NCBI GenBank assembly: GCA_004562975.1
Contig: SFQP01000022.1
Location: 1-12,201, forward strand
Length of the DNA: 12,201 nt
Source of the DNA: a bacterium
GTDB lineage: Bacteria > Bacteroidota > Bacteroidia > Bacteroidales > Bacteroidaceae
Direction: 5' to 3'
Shown here: one piece after another, positions 1 through 5,334 of the stretch
Layout of the letters: every line of letters starts with the position of its first letter
How positions within the stretch are numbered: position 1 is the stretch's first letter
Notes under the pieces: generated by a model
Told to the model about the DNA's origin: nothing
Databases searched by the model: none
What the model saw: only the letters and a program-made list of their open reading frames with translations
Position numbers and translations under genes: made by a program

Positions 1-466
1 AGAAGGCAACTACCTCAGCCTCACGCAAGTGCCCGCCGGTACCTTGCTCAAAGCAGGCGAAGGCGTGGTCATCAATACCTCTGAGGCCAAGACCATCAAG
101 CTGGCCATTTCCTACACCGGCGAAGCTGTGAAACTGACGAACAACCTGCTCAACGGTGCCACCGCCCGCCGCACCGGACTCACCGCCGAAACATTCTACG
201 GCTTGGGGAACAAAGACGGCGTAGGCTTCTACCCTTCCGCCGGCACCCAGGTGCCTGCCAACAAGGCATATCTCCTCGCTTCTAGAATTGGCAGCAAAGG
301 TGCCTCTGCCCTGCTCTTCGACTTCTCGCAGCAAACGGGCATCAGTCTTCCCGAAGCCAACGCTGAAGAAGACGACATTTTCTACAACCTGCGCGGACAA
401 CGTGTACTCTACCCAACTACGGGCGTTTACGTGACCGGTTCAGGCAAAAAAGTACTCATCAAATAA
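1..466 (+). CDS. 3' end of a secreted/surface protein with a T9SS-like C-terminal motif (5' partial)
   Basis: The reading frame is open from base 2 to the TAA at 464-466, so the gene starts upstream of the window and 154 C-terminal residues are visible. A GTG at 29 lies in frame but is unlikely to be the start, because coding continues unbroken before it. The visible part is a beta-rich repeat-like domain with the pattern V-P-A-G-T ... N-N-L-L-N-G ... G-V-G-F-Y ... V-P-A-N-K-A-Y-L. An acidic linker (E-E-D-D) follows, then the terminal motif F-Y-N-L-R-G-Q-R-V, a G-V-Y-V turn and K-K-V-L-I-K at the very end. This pattern is common at the ends of secreted Prevotella/Bacteroides proteins and resembles type IX secretion C-terminal domains; surface location is inferred from that. 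The catalytic or binding part lies outside the window, so the function is unknown. A small gene follows 11 bp downstream. Confidence 0.8.
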   Translation, partial: EGNYLSLTQVPAGTLLKAGEGVVINTSEAKTIKLAISYTGEAVKLTNNLLNGATARRTGLTAETFYGLGNKDGVGFYPSAGTQVPANKAYLLASRIGSKGASALLFDFSQQTGISLPEANAEEDDIFYNLRGQRVLYPTTGVYVTGSGKKVLIK

Positions 467-477
467 TCGACCACCCC

Positions 478-663
478 ATGAAAAAATACTATTTCCCCCC
501 GCAGATTACCAAAATTGCCTTGTCCTCTGAAAGCCATCTGCTCGAAGTGAGTCTGGGACTCAAAGACAGCAGTTACGAGTTCAACAAAGACAATTCCTCC
601 GCCGACTGGCTGGGAAACAAGAAGGAGAACAGCAACGACGTTTGGAAACACATGGATGAATAA
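478..663 (+). CDS. Small hypothetical protein (61 aa)
   Basis: A short frame starting at ATG 478, 11 bp after the surface-protein stop, and ending with TAA at 661-663, just before a strong terminator. The spacing suggests cotranscription with the gene upstream. The protein starts M-K-K-Y-Y-F-P-P-Q-I-T-K-I-A-L, then S-E-S-H-L-L-E-V-S-L-G, and ends in a polar, acidic, asparagine-rich tail (N-K-D-N-S-S-A-D-W ... W-K-H-M-D-E). From memory, Bacteroidales genomes carry many small proteins of this type (M-K-K-x-Y-x-x-P-x-I ... then a short hydrophobic stretch followed by Ser/Gly), often next to secreted protein genes. It has no clear signal peptide or membrane segment. The function is unknown. It is likely real because of its position, its start and the terminator behind it. 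Confidence 0.65.
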   Translation: MKKYYFPPQITKIALSSESHLLEVSLGLKDSSYEFNKDNSSADWLGNKKENSNDVWKHMDE

Positions 664-709
664 TCCGACCTTTCCAAACAGGCAGAACAGGTTTTGAAAT
701 GCCATATAT

Positions 710-757
710 GAACGATGGGACTTTTGCCGACGAAGCGACTGTCCCATCGTTCTTATT
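710..757 (+). terminator. Rho-independent terminator after the small protein gene
   Basis: Perfect 12-bp arms GAACGATGGGAC (710-721) and GTCCCATCGTTC (741-752) enclose a 19-nt loop and are followed by the T-rich stretch TTATT. It lies 46 bp after the stop at 663 and should end the transcript of the surface protein and the small protein. Confidence 0.8.
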
Positions 758-789
758 GTAACCCCGGTCCGCTATTCTGCAAAAACGAG

Positions 790-798
790 ATGGGGAAG
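790..798 (+). repeat. Left copy of the 9-bp flanking direct repeat
   Basis: ATGGGGAAG, identical to 1775-1783 and at the same distance (5 bp) from the 20-bp inverted repeat as its partner. Read as the left half of a target-site duplication. Confidence 0.65.
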
Positions 799-844
799 TA
801 TGACTGTCCGGTAAAAGTTCAAGGCCGTCAGGCTGCTGTTTCTT

Positions 845-1002
845 AAAGCAGGCGGCGGCTCGGCAATGAAAATAAAAAGCCATTTTTCTTTTGCTCTGCA
901 CTCTCCTAACACTGCTTTTACATAAAGCAGGCGGCGGCTCGGCATAGAAAAAGAAAATCCTGCGGCTTTTCTTTTTGCTCTGCGCTCACCTTGCACTGCT
1001 TT
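845..1002 (+). repeat. Two tandem copies of a ~79-bp repeat with inverted ends
   Basis: Copy 1 (845-918) and copy 2 (924-1001) both start AAAGCAGGCGGCGGCTCGGC, continue with an A-rich then T-rich stretch, TTGCTCTGC and CACTGCTTTT, and are offset by 79 bp. Each copy is bounded by AAAGCAG and its complement CTGCTTT. In copy 2 the middle is a perfect 10-bp hairpin, AAAAAGAAAA (948-957) with TTTTCTTTTT (967-976). In copy 1 this middle has diverged. I recall similar sequences dispersed in intergenic regions of Bacteroides and Prevotella, which would make this a genome-wide palindromic repeat family; that recollection is unverified. Confidence 0.75.
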
Positions 1003-1014
1003 TTCCCCTTCTTC

Positions 1015-1351
1015 TATACGTTATTTTTATCCGCAAAAAAGCATTCACCCTTTCACATGAAGGCTTTTAATGCTTGATTTTCAGAGGGTTCGAGTGTGAA
1101 GGTTTGGATTTTCAAGTGTTCACCTCCACTGTGGCGTTTTTATCCGTTTATTTGCTGATTTCCAATGTTTTTCCGGTGTGAAGGCTTACGCTTTCCATCC
1201 TTCACAAGCGTTCACCGCCCGTGTGAATGCTTTGCTGCCCATGTGAACACTTTGAAATCAAAACCTTCACACTCGAAACCGTTGTAAAATAGAAGAAAAC
1301 GAGCATTGTGTGAACGGGTGAATACTTTTTTCGGGATATAAAATACGTATA
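1015..1351. repeat. 337-bp nested imperfect palindrome
   Basis: Outer arms 1015-1057 and 1309-1351 are the same length and pair without gaps at 36 of 43 positions. Inner arms 1087-1123 and 1243-1280 pair at 34 of 37 positions, with one extra base on the right. Near the centre, TGTGAAGG (1177-1184) and CCTTCACA (1199-1206) form a third, perfect 8-bp hairpin. The sequence is rich in GTGAA/TTCAC words. It could form a long cruciform or, if transcribed, a large folded RNA. No coding function is seen on either strand. Confidence 0.75.
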
Positions 1352-1454
1352 TATACACGCGCGTAAAGAGAGCATCTCCAGAAAGGATTGCGTTTTTTTC
1401 AGTGAGATATGCCCGTTTCATTGGCCGAGCCGGACACAGCATGAAGTTATCTTC

Positions 1455-1555
1455 ACAAGTCGCCGACAAATCCGCACAAGTCCTGGAGTAGACACAACAA
1501 GTCCTGGATTAGACAAAACAAGTCCTGGATTAGACAAAACAAGTCCCGGACTTGT
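1455..1555 (+). repeat. 21-bp direct repeat array (five units)
   Basis: ACAAGT recurs exactly every 21 bp at 1455, 1476, 1497, 1518 and 1539. The unit contains ACAAGTCCTGGATTAGAC; the third and fourth units are identical, the second differs slightly, and the first and last keep only the start. The last unit ends in a hairpin, ACAAGTC (1539-1545) with GACTTGT (1549-1555). There are no spacers, so it is not a CRISPR array. It resembles iterons or clustered protein-binding sites, but no replication gene is nearby. Confidence 0.75.
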
Positions 1556-1604
1556 GGGAAGCAACTTCCACACTTGTGGGAGAAAAATTTCATGCTCTCT
1601 TTTA

Positions 1605-1774
1605 TATGGCTGTCCGGTCAATGTTCAAGACCGTCCGGCTGCGCCCCGAGGTGCGGAAAAATGCACTTAGCACTCAGTTTGCCCCTTTTGAGCGAAGCCG
1701 GACTGCCTTGGGCTCTTAATCTTTTGAGGTTACTATGTTGATCGGCATTCTTGAACTTTTACCGGACAGCAATA
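1605..1774. repeat. Nested 170-bp MITE-like segment with its own inverted ends
   Basis: Bases 1605-1642 repeat the left end of the large element (799-836) in the same orientation, with about 33 of 38 bases alike. They begin TATGGCTGTCCGGTCAATG and continue through GTTCAAGACCGTC. With the right end at 1750-1774 they form a second, smaller inverted-repeat pair. A further pair, GTCCGGCT (1633-1640) and AGCCGGAC (1696-1703), lies inside. No 9-bp duplication flanks 1605, so this is either an older copy or an end left by rearrangement. Confidence 0.6.
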
Positions 1775-1783
1775 ATGGGGAAG
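1775..1783 (+). repeat. Right copy of the 9-bp flanking direct repeat
   Basis: ATGGGGAAG, identical to 790-798. Joining the outer flanks across one copy gives a continuous intergenic sequence leading to the yicC promoter region. Confidence 0.65.
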
Positions 1784-1820
1784 CGACACAATCAACATCA
1801 CTATCACCGTGCTTTTTTAT

Positions 1821-1860
1821 CTGATATGACGGACAGATTTTCCCGAAAATCACCTGATAT
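1821..1860. promoter_or_regulatory. Operator-like palindrome between direct repeats, upstream of yicC
   Basis: GATTTTCCCGAAAATC (1836-1851) consists of perfect 7-bp arms around CC. It is framed by CTGATAT at 1821-1827 and again at 1854-1860. The block ends about 30 bp before the -33 region. It could be a regulator site; no regulator gene is visible nearby. Confidence 0.3.
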
Positions 1861-1889
1861 TGGGCTTAAAAATGGGAAAAAGCGTATGT

Positions 1890-1923
1890 TTTGTTGCCAC
1901 ATCTCTAAAAAAACGTAATTTTG
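1890..1923 (+). promoter_or_regulatory. Bacteroidales-type promoter for yicC
   Basis: TAATTTTG (1916-1923) matches the TAnnTTTG -7 box exactly. Upstream, TTTGTTG (1890-1896) can serve as the -33 element, with a 19- to 22-nt spacer depending on which TTG is used. The transcript would start near 1930, about 20 nt before the yicC ATG. Confidence 0.6.
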
Positions 1924-1950
1924 GCTATTCAAAACAAACCAAACCGTTTT

Positions 1951-2826
1951 ATGATACAATCCATGACGGGCTACGGAAAAGCAGAAGCCCTTTTTCAAGA
2001 CAAGAAAATACACGCCGAAATCAAATCACTCAACAGCAAAAGTCTGGACCTCAATACGCGCATCGCACCCCTCTACCGGGAGAAGGAAATGGAGATACGC
2101 CAACTCATAGCCCAGCAGTTGGAACGCGGCAAGGTGGACTTCAACCTGTGGATTGAGAAGGTGGACAGTGCACAAGGTGCCACCATCAACGCCAATGCCG
2201 TGGCTCACTACGCGGAACAAATCCGCCAAATCAGCGAGCAGTGCCTGTTGCCCGCACCCGAAAACATCTGGGAACTGGTGCTCCGGTTGCCTGAAATCAC
2301 CCAAACGACCGTAGTAGAGGAACTCAGCGAGGAAGAATGGAAGCAGGTGAGTCTCGTCATCAACGAGGCCATCGGGAACCTCATCCTCTTCCGCAAACAA
2401 GAAGGCAATGCACTCTACCATAAATTCACCGAAAAGCTTGACAATATCGAAGCCCTGCTCCTGCAAATCGAGCCTTACGAAAAACTCCGCGTGGAGAAAA
2501 TCCGCAGCCGTCTGGAAGAGCGGTTGGGAGAGCTGAAAGGCGTGGATTACGATAAGAACCGCCTGGAACAGGAACTGATATATTACATTGAAAAGTTGGA
2601 CATCAGCGAAGAGAAGCAACGCCTTGCCAACCACCTCAAATACTTCCGCGAAACGATGGAGCAAGGCCACGGACAAGGCAAGAAGCTCGGTTTCATCGCA
2701 CAGGAAATGGGACGCGAAATCAACACCACCGGATCCAAAAGCAACGTGGCCGAAATGCAGAACATCGTGGTGCGCATGAAGGACGAGCTGGAGCAAATCA
2801 AGGAGCAGGTGCTCAACGTCATGTAG
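1951..2826 (+). CDS. yicC: YicC family endoribonuclease
   Basis: The 291-residue product begins M-I-Q-S-M-T-G-Y-G-K-A, the hallmark N-terminus of YicC proteins, so the ATG at 1951 is preferred over an in-frame TTG at 1921, which overlaps the predicted -7 box. Residues 1 to about 155 are the YicC-like N-terminal domain. The last ~85 residues are the conserved DUF1732 part, with G-R-E-I-N-T-T-G-S-K-S-N followed by E-M-Q-N-I-V-V-R-M-K-D-E-L-E-Q-I-K-E-Q near the end. The length is normal for the family. E. coli YicC has been reported to act as an endoribonuclease affecting small RNA turnover. In many bacteria yicC lies next to gmk, as here: gmk follows after a 148-bp gap. A promoter lies directly upstream, so yicC probably heads a yicC-gmk-nadD unit. 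Confidence 0.95.
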   Translation: MIQSMTGYGKAEALFQDKKIHAEIKSLNSKSLDLNTRIAPLYREKEMEIRQLIAQQLERGKVDFNLWIEKVDSAQGATINANAVAHYAEQIRQISEQCLLPAPENIWELVLRLPEITQTTVVEELSEEEWKQVSLVINEAIGNLILFRKQEGNALYHKFTEKLDNIEALLLQIEPYEKLRVEKIRSRLEERLGELKGVDYDKNRLEQELIYYIEKLDISEEKQRLANHLKYFRETMEQGHGQGKKLGFIAQEMGREINTTGSKSNVAEMQNIVVRMKDELEQIKEQVLNVM

Positions 2827-2885
2827 GCGGTCTGCCGCCTTCCTGCCCCGTCTTTTCGACTCTGCAACCGCCTCCCATCACGCCG

Positions 2886-2933
2886 GTCCGGCTATATGTC
2901 GTTCCCACAGGTTACGTGAGCCGGACAGTGTCC
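2886..2933. repeat. Inverted repeat between yicC and gmk
   Basis: GTCCGGCT (2886-2893) and AGCCGGAC (2919-2926) form 8-bp arms around 25 nt. They overlap a second small palindrome, GGACAGTGTCC (2923-2933). No good T-run follows, so it is not a typical terminator. The same 8-bp arms occur inside the element at 1633-1640 and 1696-1703. It may modulate or process the yicC-gmk transcript. Confidence 0.45.
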
Positions 2934-2974
2934 CTCTTTCTCATACCCAAATACCACCCCTCAAACGCACAACC

Positions 2975-3535
2975 ATGAAAGTCATCGTCTTCTCCGCCCC
3001 CAGCGGCAGCGGCAAAAGCACCATCATCAACTACCTGATGCAGCAGGAGCTCAACCTCCATTTCTCTATCTCCGCCACCAGCCGTCCGCCACGCGGCACG
3101 GAACGTCACGGCGTGGAATACTTCTTCCTCACCCCCGAAGCCTTCCGCGAACATATCGCAGCCGGCGACTTTCTGGAATACGAGGAGGTGTACACCGACC
3201 GCTATTACGGCACACTGAAAAGCCAGGTGGACAACCAGCTGGCAAACGGCGAGAACGTGGTGTGCGACGTGGATGTGCTGGGCGGACAAAACATCAAGAA
3301 GCAGTATGGCGCGCGAGCCTTGAGCATCTTCATCCAGCCGCCCTCGATTGAGGTGCTTCGCCAAAGGCTGGAAGGCCGGGGTACGGACAAGGCCGAAGTC
3401 ATCGAACAACGACTTGCCCGCGCGGCCTTCGAGCTCTCCCAAGCACCGCATTTCGACGTGGTGATTGTCAACGACGACCTTGCCACAGCCTGCGCCGAAG
3501 CACTGCAAGCCGTCAAACAATTCCTCGGAGCATGA
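2975..3535 (+). CDS. gmk: Guanylate kinase
   Basis: This cytoplasmic enzyme phosphorylates GMP (and dGMP) to the diphosphate with ATP, an essential step in GTP supply. The 186-residue product has the P-loop A-P-S-G-S-G-K-S-T at residues 8-16. The GMP-binding segment follows, with S-A-T-S-R-P-P-R-G-T-E-R-H-G-V-E-Y-F-F at about 34-52, then F-L-E-Y-E-E-V-Y-T-D-R-Y-Y-G-T at about 67-81. D-V-D-V-L-G-G-Q-N-I-K-K sits at about 97-108, and the lid region R-G-T-D near 135. The length is close to the usual ~185-205. The ATG at 2975 leaves 7 residues before the P-loop, as in other family members. The TGA stop overlaps the nadD start in ATGA (3532-3535), indicating translational coupling. Confidence 0.97.
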   Translation: MKVIVFSAPSGSGKSTIINYLMQQELNLHFSISATSRPPRGTERHGVEYFFLTPEAFREHIAAGDFLEYEEVYTDRYYGTLKSQVDNQLANGENVVCDVDVLGGQNIKKQYGARALSIFIQPPSIEVLRQRLEGRGTDKAEVIEQRLARAAFELSQAPHFDVVIVNDDLATACAEALQAVKQFLGA

Positions 3536-4110
3536 CCGGCCGACGCATTGCCCTCTTCGGAGGCTCGTTCAACCCCATCCACTGGGGGCACATCCGTTTG
3601 GCACGTTGCGTGCTGGCTGACGGATGGGCGGACGAGGTGTGGCTGCTTGTATCACCGCAGAACCCACTCAAGCAACAAGCCTCGCTGGCCGACGAGCAGC
3701 TCCGGCTGCAATGGGCACAGCAGGCCGTGGCCGATGAACCGGGCATCACGGCATCCGACTTTGAATTTCACCTGCCGCGCCCTTCCTACACCTGGCACAC
3801 GCTCTGCGCCCTCTCCCGGACATATCCCGATAGGGAGTTCTCGTTGCTCATCGGCGCGGACAACTGGTTGCACTTCGACCGCTGGGCGCATACCGAGGAC
3901 ATCCTTTCCCACCACCAAATCCTGGTCTATCCCCGTCCCGGTTATCCCCTTCCCCACCCGCTGCCTGCCGGCGTGCATGAAATCGAAGCACCCCTGTTCC
4001 CTTTTGCTTCGACCGACATCCGGCGGGCCATTCTCCGAGGCGATGACATCTCGTCCTTTGTTCCCGAAAGCATCATTCCATCCGTAATATCAGCCTACGG
4101 CGCGCCCTGA
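3532..4110 (+). CDS. nadD: Nicotinate-nucleotide adenylyltransferase
   Basis: NadD joins nicotinate mononucleotide and ATP to form deamido-NAD and pyrophosphate, a key step of NAD synthesis. The 192-residue product shows the nucleotidyltransferase signature I-A-L-F-G-G-S-F-N-P-I-H-W-G-H at about residues 5-19, where the H-x-G-H motif binds ATP. The central I-G-A-D-N-W is at about 105-110, and the C-terminal S-T-D-I-R-R, corresponding to the family's S-S-T-x-I-R motif, near 162-167. The length is typical. The start overlaps the gmk stop by 4 bp, so expression depends on gmk translation. A terminator hairpin starts within the last codons and closes the unit. The product feeds NAD to, among others, the NAD-dependent ligase encoded further downstream. 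Confidence 0.96.
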   Translation: MTGRRIALFGGSFNPIHWGHIRLARCVLADGWADEVWLLVSPQNPLKQQASLADEQLRLQWAQQAVADEPGITASDFEFHLPRPSYTWHTLCALSRTYPDREFSLLIGADNWLHFDRWAHTEDILSHHQILVYPRPGYPLPHPLPAGVHEIEAPLFPFASTDIRRAILRGDDISSFVPESIIPSVISAYGAP

Positions 4111-4128
4111 CAGCGCGCCGTTTTCCGT
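4098..4128 (+). terminator. Terminator overlapping the nadD stop codon
   Basis: CGGCGCGC (4098-4105) pairs perfectly with GCGCGCCG (4113-4120) around a 7-nt loop, followed by TTTTCCGTTT. The nadD stop (TGA, 4108-4110) lies in the loop, so the stem begins within coding sequence. Confidence 0.85.
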
Positions 4129-4155
4129 TTATGCTGTATGGAATATATAGAGAGA

Positions 4156-4213
4156 CAACTCATACAACTAAAGACAATTGACGGGAAAAAGTTGTCCTTT
4201 GTTGTATAAGTTG
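4156..4213. terminator. Long stem-loop between convergent genes, possible terminator
   Basis: Arms of 22 nt (4156-4177 and 4192-4213) pair at about 19 positions around a 14-nt loop. The block lies between nadD and the convergent nucleoside phosphorylase gene. On the minus strand a pyrimidine-rich stretch, TCTCTCTATAT, follows, so it may end the minus-strand transcript. It could also be a small palindromic repeat unrelated to termination. Confidence 0.5.
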
Positions 4214-4288
4214 CCTTCAAATAAAACTACCCATCTGCCGGTTATTGAATCACGGTAGTTGCAACGTAAGGAAGTGCCAACGTGAATG

Positions 4289-5173
4289 TCAAATACGTTC
4301 GAGCACCAGACGGATCAGTTTGTCGATGGAATTTTTGTATTCCGCATCCGCCTTTCCGGCCACGCGGTTGGCAATCACCATGCAGCAAGTCATGGCCTTG
4401 TGCCCCAGCATGAGCGACAGACCAGCCACGGCACTGCTCTCCATCTCGAAGTTCGTCACGTGAAGGCCGCCGTAGGTGAAGGCTTCCAGCTTCTGGTTGG
4501 CCTCAGGGTCGGCCAAAGGCAAACGCAACCGCCGGCCTTGCGGTCCGTAGAACCCGCCACAGGCCACGGTGATACCGCGCACCATGTCGTCCGCCGCGAT
4601 GCGGTCCAACAGTTCCTTATCAGCATGAACCACATAAGGATAGGCAATGCACTGCTCGCCATGCCAATTCATGTGCGCCCTGAACGCCTGTTCAAAAGGC
4701 AGGTCGGCCACGCTGTTGCGGTCGGCATAAAAGTTGAGCAAGCCGTCGAAACCGATGCTCACCTCGCTGGCCACGAAAGTGCCCACGGGAGTGAAAGGCT
4801 GGAGTCCGCCGCAAGTGCCGAGACGTACAATCTCGAGCCGGCGCAGCTCAGGCTGCAGGGTGCGAGAGTTGAAGTCAATGTTCGCCAGCGCATCCAGCTC
4901 GTTCAGCACAATGTCAATATTGTCGCATCCGATACCGGTGGAAACGACAGAAATGCGTTTGCCCCTGAAGGTGCCGGTCATGGTGCGGAACTCACGGCTG
5001 CTGATATCGCATTCACAGGTGTCAAAATGAGCGGCCACCATCGGTACACGCCCGGGGTCGCCCACGAGTATCACCTTATCGGCCACCTGTCCGGGCTTCA
5101 CGTGCAAATGGAAAATACTCCCATCGGGATTGATAATCAATTCTGATGGTGCGATAGGCTGAAGGGTATCCAT
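4289..5173 (-). CDS. Nucleoside phosphorylase, uridine phosphorylase-like
   Basis: The enzyme belongs to the PNP/Udp family, which splits nucleosides with phosphate into base and ribose-1-phosphate in cytoplasmic salvage. Visible motifs in the 294-residue product: phosphate-binding G-D-P-G-R (38-42), S-T-G-I-G (78-82), R-L-G-T-C-G-G (117-123), G-F-Y-G-P-Q-G-R (207-214) and ribose-binding F-E-M-E-S (242-246). The G-F-Y-x-P-Q-G-R segment and the overall pattern favour a uridine-phosphorylase-like member, but substrate choice cannot be fixed by eye. The frame is open up to 5368. The ATG at 5173 is chosen because conserved sequence starts after it and the extension would overlap the neighbouring gene and its terminator. 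It is somewhat longer than E. coli Udp (253 residues). Confidence 0.9.
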   Translation of the reverse strand: MDTLQPIAPSELIINPDGSIFHLHVKPGQVADKVILVGDPGRVPMVAAHFDTCECDISSREFRTMTGTFRGKRISVVSTGIGCDNIDIVLNELDALANIDFNSRTLQPELRRLEIVRLGTCGGLQPFTPVGTFVASEVSIGFDGLLNFYADRNSVADLPFEQAFRAHMNWHGEQCIAYPYVVHADKELLDRIAADDMVRGITVACGGFYGPQGRRLRLPLADPEANQKLEAFTYGGLHVTNFEMESSAVAGLSLMLGHKAMTCCMVIANRVAGKADAEYKNSIDKLIRLVLERI

Positions 5174-5280
5174 TTGGTTAGAATTAAAGAAGAGGTTATA
5201 CAATACACACGTCGGGGAATAAAGGCAGGTGTTTCCAAGGTATATACAAACTCTCGAAACATCCATTCCGCCAATACTTA

Positions 5281-5323
5281 CCAAAGAAGAAAAGGGTGCA
5301 GTCCGGAACGTCAGGCCGCAACC
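5281..5323 (-). terminator. Terminator of the PD40 protein gene
   Basis: Read on the minus strand, GGTTGCGGCCTG and CCGGACTGCACC fold into an imperfect GC-rich stem with a bulge and wobble pairs (5295-5323), followed by CCCTTTTCTTCTTTGG. It lies 11 bp after the stop of the 6594-5335 gene. Confidence 0.6.
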
Positions 5324-5334
5324 TTTGTAATCCT

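Larger units (their letters stand above)
799..1774. mobile_element. 976-bp noncoding element with terminal inverted repeats and 9-bp flanking direct repeat
   Basis: The 20-mer CTGTCCGGTAAAAGTTCAAG at 804-823 occurs as its exact reverse complement at 1750-1769. Five bases further out on each side the ends read TATGA (799-803) and, on the opposite strand, TATTG (1774-1770), giving terminal repeats of about 25 bp. Directly outside both ends stands the same 9-mer ATGGGGAAG (790-798 and 1775-1783), as expected of a target-site duplication. No credible protein gene lies within, so the element is non-autonomous or a remnant. A 9-bp duplication is compatible with, among others, IS1- and IS4-like transposases, but the family cannot be named from the ends alone. 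The interior is made of several distinct repeat blocks, listed separately. It sits between the terminator at 710-757 and the yicC promoter. Confidence 0.7.

Noticed and set aside
710..757. Reading the 12-bp hairpin as part of the mobile element
   Set aside because: It lies outside the 9-bp direct repeats and behaves as a normal terminator for the upstream genes.
772..996. Minus-strand open frame of 74 codons, also 581-901 minus
   Set aside because: The frame runs across the tandem 79-bp repeat; its sequence is the repeat translated twice with different decay in each copy, and it has no promoter or conserved protein pattern.
1455..1555. CRISPR array
   Set aside because: Units of 21 bp follow each other without spacers and no cas gene is present.
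1212..1621. Minus-strand open frames of 85 and 67 codons in the element
   Set aside because: They are translations of the palindrome and of the 21-bp array, whose length is a multiple of three and so keeps any frame open; no start signal or protein family is recognisable.
2026..2796. Minus-strand frame of 256 codons antisense to yicC
   Set aside because: Lies wholly within a clearly conserved gene on the other strand and has no recognisable domain; a codon-bias shadow.
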